From: Candidatus Neomarinimicrobiota bacterium
GTDB taxonomy: Bacteria; Fidelibacterota; SORT01
Reading direction: 5' to 3'
Length of the DNA: 64,000 bases
Assembly (NCBI GenBank): GCA_022573815.1
Contig: JACZTG010000009.1
Span: forward strand, 1 to 64,000
Shown here: positions 60,560 through 64,000 of the stretch, piece by piece
Layout of the letters: the number at the start of each line of letters is the position of its first letter
Numbering within the stretch: the first letter of the stretch is position 1
Notes under the pieces: model-generated
Databases searched by the model: none
The model's input: the letters and a program-made list of their open reading frames with translations, nothing else
What the model was told of the DNA's origin: nothing
Translations under genes and position numbers: made by a program

Positions 60560-62261
60560 TTATATATCCGGATTGATTATCGAGCGACCAAGCGGGCCCT
60601 TCGCATTGGCAAAGTTTTCTAATATGCGATACCAAATTCTCTATTTCACTGCGACTGAGCGTATGCCCGAACGCGGGCATAAAATTACTTTTATCCAGAA
60701 TATATCCTCCTGCAAAAATTCCATCGAATAAGACATCGTCAGGACGCTTGGAAAGATATTCACTGTCTTTATGACTTCTTGGGGCGGTTGGTAAATACTT
60801 AGCATTGAATCCCTTCCCGTCGCCGTCAATTCCATGGCAGGATGAACACTGTTTGAGATAAAGCGAATTATCCCCTTTCATCCTATTGGGCGTGAGAACC
60901 GGATTATCTACAAGAGAAAGATATTTCGATTCAACCTTTGAACCGTTCAATTGAAGAAGATAGCTGCTGATAAGCTCTAATGTCTGTACAGGCATAACAG
61001 TCTTTGGCATAATAATATTGGGATCAGCAGCATGAGGATTTTTGATCAGATCGAATACAAACGAAGGCTTAAGCCTTGATTTAACGTTAGAAAGATCAGG
61101 TCCGATTCTTCCTCCGTCAGCTCCAATACGATGGCAGCCTAAACAAGGTAATTTCGCGTCCAATAAACCTCTCGCTTTCTTCATCGCAAACGGAGAGAGT
61201 TTGGCGGGTCTGAACAGTTCGGACTCTATTAGTTTCTTTTCATTTTTGATTAGATATTCCGTCAGTACAGTTACTTCTTCGGGTGTAAGGTGATAGTCCG
61301 GCATTCGGCTGCCGCTTCCCGGTAGATAACCGAAAGGTCTGAGGGCATATGGGTTAGAAAGATAATCTTGCAGCCAGTTTTGTAACACTCGTGAGCCTTC
61401 AAAAGAAAGTTTTGGAGCCATTGAGTCTTTCCACGGCTCTGTTGACGAATGTCTGTGGCATGTGGCGCAATTCAAAGCGGTAAAGATTTTTTCTCCATCG
61501 GCAACAATGACATCAGGGTAAGATTTTTTAGCGTTGTTGTATTTTTCCTCAAGTTCAGCTTTTCTTCTGGTATTCTTTTTATAGAGCTGGTCGGTTACCC
61601 GATTTATTAGCTCCGGAGCCTGAGATAATGCCTCGGAATATTGCCTGCCGTCGTCTGAAATATCATAAAAAAAAGAGGGCATAGGCGTGTCAGCGCCGTC
61701 AAACAGAGCTGGGGAAACGAAATACATTTTAACCCAATTCTTTTTGAGTCGATAACCCACAGTGGAAAGATCACTCCCTCTTTCTTTGCCCTTCACGCCG
61801 GGAGAATGACATTTCACGCATTCAAACGCTTCAAACAATTCTTCCTTGATGTTGATAGGGGTGCTATAATCAGGATGGCTTTCAGAATGCAGCCATGAAG
61901 GAAAATTCGGATACTCATTTGAATACGTATTTTGAGTTTCGAGGAAAAGCGCGAGAGCAAACGCTTCTTTTTCACTCAGGTGAAAATCCGGCATCCGCGA
62001 GTAACCGATGTTATGCCTGACCTTTTCCGGGTTTTGCAGATATTCAAGCAAATATGCCGAATTATATTTCAGACCTGCGAAACTCAAATCAGGAATCTTT
62101 TCTCGAATAAAACTCTCTGTCTTCAGGTCGGTGTGACAACCCGAGCAGGAGAGTTCTCTGATAAGCAGCTCGGCGGAGGGGATACCTTCAGCCAGACTTG
62201 CCGCAACCCAAAAGAATAGAAGCGAGAAACATAACAGGGGAAATACAAATATCCTTCTCAT
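60552..62261 (-). CDS. Pentahaem cytochrome c
   Basis: This 569-aa protein has a signal peptide (1-25, ending SLAEG). Five class I-type cytochrome c domains have CxxCH at 39, 148, 265, 373 and 472. Each is followed by a candidate Met ligand (RMPDFH at 89, MPSFF at 194, RMPDYH at 319, MPK at 418 and NFMPAFG at 527). The last domain (CSSCHGIDGDGKG) looks like an ordinary soluble cytochrome c. It probably passes electrons one haem to the next and on to the downstream octahaem protein. It lies 22 bases after the M24 lipoprotein gene in one operon. Confidence 0.9.
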   Translation of the reverse strand: MRRIFVFPLLCFSLLFFWVAASLAEGIPSAELLIRELSCSGCHTDLKTESFIREKIPDLSFAGLKYNSAYLLEYLQNPEKVRHNIGYSRMPDFHLSEKEAFALALFLETQNTYSNEYPNFPSWLHSESHPDYSTPINIKEELFEAFECVKCHSPGVKGKERGSDLSTVGYRLKKNWVKMYFVSPALFDGADTPMPSFFYDISDDGRQYSEALSQAPELINRVTDQLYKKNTRRKAELEEKYNNAKKSYPDVIVADGEKIFTALNCATCHRHSSTEPWKDSMAPKLSFEGSRVLQNWLQDYLSNPYALRPFGYLPGSGSRMPDYHLTPEEVTVLTEYLIKNEKKLIESELFRPAKLSPFAMKKARGLLDAKLPCLGCHRIGADGGRIGPDLSNVKSRLKPSFVFDLIKNPHAADPNIIMPKTVMPVQTLELISSYLLQLNGSKVESKYLSLVDNPVLTPNRMKGDNSLYLKQCSSCHGIDGDGKGFNAKYLPTAPRSHKDSEYLSKRPDDVLFDGIFAGGYILDKSNFMPAFGHTLSRSEIENLVSHIRKLCQCEGPAWSLDNQSGYINE

Positions 62262-62283
62262 ATAAGAATAACCTTAAACAGCG

Positions 62284-63645
62284 TTACCTTGATGAAATTA
62301 ATATCAAATCTTCCTGTGGTGGAATAAGATAATTGGCTCCGGTTTCTGTTATATAAGCCATCTCTTCAACGGATATTGTTTTTGTGTCGCCATTGCCATT
62401 TTCAAGAGGCCAGCTGAAGAAACCGTCGAACGCAAACGTCTGTCCGGGAATGAGCGGTCTCAGCGCATCACCGGTCGGCGGATTATCACTCTGCGCGCCT
62501 CCTAAACGCGGACCCACGTCATGAGTCCAATATCCCACAGGATGTCCGGTGCTCCAGATAATCGGAAGCGAGCCCGCTTCTTTCATCCACTCTCTTTGCG
62601 CTTTATCGACTGAATATCCTGAATTGCCGGGTATCATTGCCGCAAGCGCGATACGGCTCCCTTTTCGGGCGTTCTCCCACTTCTCAAGCGCTTCTGCCGG
62701 AGGTTCGGTCATTCCCGGCGCAAGAACGTAAGCGAACCGCTGAATGTCCGTGCACCATGTACCGTAAACCTTTATACCGAAATCCGTCTGTATAAAATCT
62801 CCAGCTACAATTACTTTTTCCGTAGCGTGAGAATGTCCCCTGTCAACGCCGGAATTCACGTTAGGATTTTGTTCCGGCGCCCACGCGTCTTCCACGCCTA
62901 ATTCTCTCATCCGCTTCTTTAGGAATTTTCCCACATCAGAATCTTTTGTTACGCCGGGAACGACCATTGCATACGCCTCGATTTCAAGAGCGGCTGTAAT
63001 CTCCGCTGCTTTTCGCATAATCTCTATTTCGGCGGGAAGTTTTACCGACAGCCATTCGGTAACGAGGTTTTGTGACGATACGAGCCGCTGCATCAGTACG
63101 AATCCCAGGGCATTTTCGAGTTTAATACGCTGGGTATATGACAAGCCGTCTGCGATGTTCCGTTCTGACGAATTTATGGCGATTACTCTCGGATTTACCC
63201 TGCTCAGCTCCTCGGCGACAAGGTTGAATACGCTGCCCCCTCTCTCAAATTGCACGACCTCGTCGTGAATACCGACATCCCGAAGAGATTTTGCCTCTCC
63301 TTCAGGCGAAAAAGCGAGCGACCGAACGTTGTTTCCTTCCAGGAAGAACAGAAAAGCGGCGGTGCCTCCGGCGTTTTCGCAGCCTACATGAGCCGCTAGG
63401 GGGTCATTGTCATTTTCCCTGCAAATAATAACCCATGCGTCAACTTCCGCTCGCTGCATCGCTGCGGGAAGCAGTTTCGCGATTCGCTCGAGTCTTATTT
63501 CGGGCCACGGATTATCAGCAGGGTCGAAGGGAAGCGCATCGGTTTTCTGCTGAAAACTGTCGCACGCCGTGAAAGAAAATATTATGAGTAGCAGCGTAGC
63601 GCTAAAGAATAACTTAAAGAATAAACCGCCGGTAGATTCTGTCAT
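62284..63645 (-). CDS. M24-family metallopeptidase-like lipoprotein (Xaa-Pro peptidase type)
   Basis: This protein of 453 aa starts at the ATG at 63645, supported by GAGGGA; an upstream TTG at 63651 is too close to that site. The N-terminus is hydrophobic and ends FSFTAC, a lipobox. The pita-bread domain starts near residue 205. Numbered from the TTG, the metal ligands are Asp290 (QTDFG), Asp302 (CTDIQR), His370 (STGHPVG) and Glu429/430 (SVEEMAYI). The position normally held by Glu in EPG reads FDG (Asp409). Activity is therefore likely but altered specificity or loss is possible. It heads an operon with two multihaem cytochromes. Confidence 0.85.
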   Translation of the reverse strand: MTESTGGLFFKLFFSATLLLIIFSFTACDSFQQKTDALPFDPADNPWPEIRLERIAKLLPAAMQRAEVDAWVIICRENDNDPLAAHVGCENAGGTAAFLFFLEGNNVRSLAFSPEGEAKSLRDVGIHDEVVQFERGGSVFNLVAEELSRVNPRVIAINSSERNIADGLSYTQRIKLENALGFVLMQRLVSSQNLVTEWLSVKLPAEIEIMRKAAEITAALEIEAYAMVVPGVTKDSDVGKFLKKRMRELGVEDAWAPEQNPNVNSGVDRGHSHATEKVIVAGDFIQTDFGIKVYGTWCTDIQRFAYVLAPGMTEPPAEALEKWENARKGSRIALAAMIPGNSGYSVDKAQREWMKEAGSLPIIWSTGHPVGYWTHDVGPRLGGAQSDNPPTGDALRPLIPGQTFAFDGFFSWPLENGNGDTKTISVEEMAYITETGANYLIPPQEDLILISSR

Positions 63646-63747
63646 TTCCAATCCCTCGATTAATAAGTATATAATAGGTACAACTTTAAGTAAATATAAC
63701 TACCTGATGAGAAAAAACGAATGATATAATTGCGAAGAAATTTTAGG

Positions 63748-64000
63748 TCATTCGTAATGAGTCCACATCCTGATAATTTTAACCGTTTTAATTTTGTCCA
63801 ATACTTGATAGACTAATCTGTGCTGTATATTTATTCTTCTCGAATATGCGCCGGATAGGTCGCCAAGTAATTTCTCGAATGGGGGATGAAGTGTAAAGGG
63901 ATCGTTTTTAAGAAGGGTTAATAGATTGACTACTTTGGATTTTAACTTAGATGATTCAATTTTTTTCGAGTCTTTGATTGCTTGTTTTGTGTAAACAATC
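63748..64000 (-). CDS. yoeB: Txe/YoeB-family mRNA interferase toxin (start cut off by the window edge)
   Basis: The frame runs from the window end down to TGA at 63748-63750 and encodes 83 residues ending GDLSGAYSRRINIQHRLVYQV, then IIRMWTHYE. This is nearly the full YoeB length (84-85 aa), missing about two N-terminal residues. The RRINIQHR segment and the final His-Tyr (MWTHYE) are the catalytic signature of this ribosome-dependent RNase. The antitoxin (YefM/Phd type) is normally upstream and would lie past base 64000. No antitoxin gene follows inside the window. Confidence 0.9.
   Translation of the reverse strand, partial: IVYTKQAIKDSKKIESSKLKSKVVNLLTLLKNDPFTLHPPFEKLLGDLSGAYSRRINIQHRLVYQVLDKIKTVKIIRMWTHYE

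Noticed and set aside
1-64000. CRISPR arrays, prophage or large tandem DNA repeats
   Set aside because: No regularly spaced direct repeats, no phage structural genes and no integrase apart from the single Xer recombinase were seen.

Overview
The window is a gene-dense bacterial chromosome segment, probably from the FCB superphylum and most like Marinimicrobia/Neomarinimicrobiota (SAR406). That placement is an inference. It rests on three large secreted proteins ending in the QNYPNPFNP-type C-terminal sorting domain, a DUF3098 membrane protein, PorV/OmpP1-like barrels, an LptG permease and multihaem cytochromes. Several promoters look like classical TTGACA/TATAAT sites rather than the Bacteroidetes -33/-7 type, and TTG is a common start codon. 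No 16S rRNA is present to settle the taxonomy.

Layout. 1-5.7 kb: the end of an unknown gene, a short-chain dehydrogenase, a 1120-aa nidogen-domain secreted protein, a small lipoprotein, tRNA-Asp and a DUF3098 protein. 5.76-7.05 kb: a complete IS3-family insertion sequence with inverted repeats, a TGT target duplication and an intact -1 frameshift site. 7.5-10.9 kb: a 934-aa secreted protein with a strong terminator and a small fibronectin-like protein. 11.0-22.7 kb: a long plus-strand block (mtnP, an unknown 86-aa gene, divergent ileS, a DksA/TraR zinc finger gene, lspA, rluD, a metallo-beta-lactamase-fold hydrolase, xerC/D, hpf, a sugar nucleotidyltransferase, metK, ahcY). 22.8-30.7 kb: envelope genes (a large lipoprotein, an OmpP1-like protein, lptG, an NhaC antiporter with an extracytoplasmic N-terminus, a CorC/HlyC protein).

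30.8-38.8 kb: a six-gene operon that starts with an unusual SppA protease fused to an N-terminal barrel-like domain, then murQ and anmK (peptidoglycan recycling), phosphomannomutase/phosphoglucomutase, a polyprenyl diphosphate synthase and a phosphoglucose/phosphomannose isomerase. A bifunctional nuclease follows. 39.5-46.4 kb: the minus-strand fatty-acid/phospholipid operon DUF177-rpmF-plsX-fabH-fabD-fabG-acpP-fabF-rnc, driven by a near-consensus promoter that leaves almost no 5' leader. 46.6-49.7 kb: egtB-egtC-egtD for ergothioneine. 49.7-54.6 kb: asd-lysC-dapB-dapA-dapD for diaminopimelate/lysine, with a divergent aspartate aminotransferase that seems to use an ATT start. 56.4-63.7 kb: a four-CHRD-domain secreted protein facing a minus-strand operon of an M24 peptidase-like lipoprotein, a pentahaem cytochrome c and an octahaem/TPR cytochrome. 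The right edge cuts a YoeB/Txe toxin gene.

Most of the window is housekeeping biosynthesis in tightly overlapped operons. The parts most worth a second look are the SppA-barrel fusion, the penta/octahaem cytochrome pair, the divergent IleRS, the NhaC extension, the ATT start and the near-leaderless promoter.
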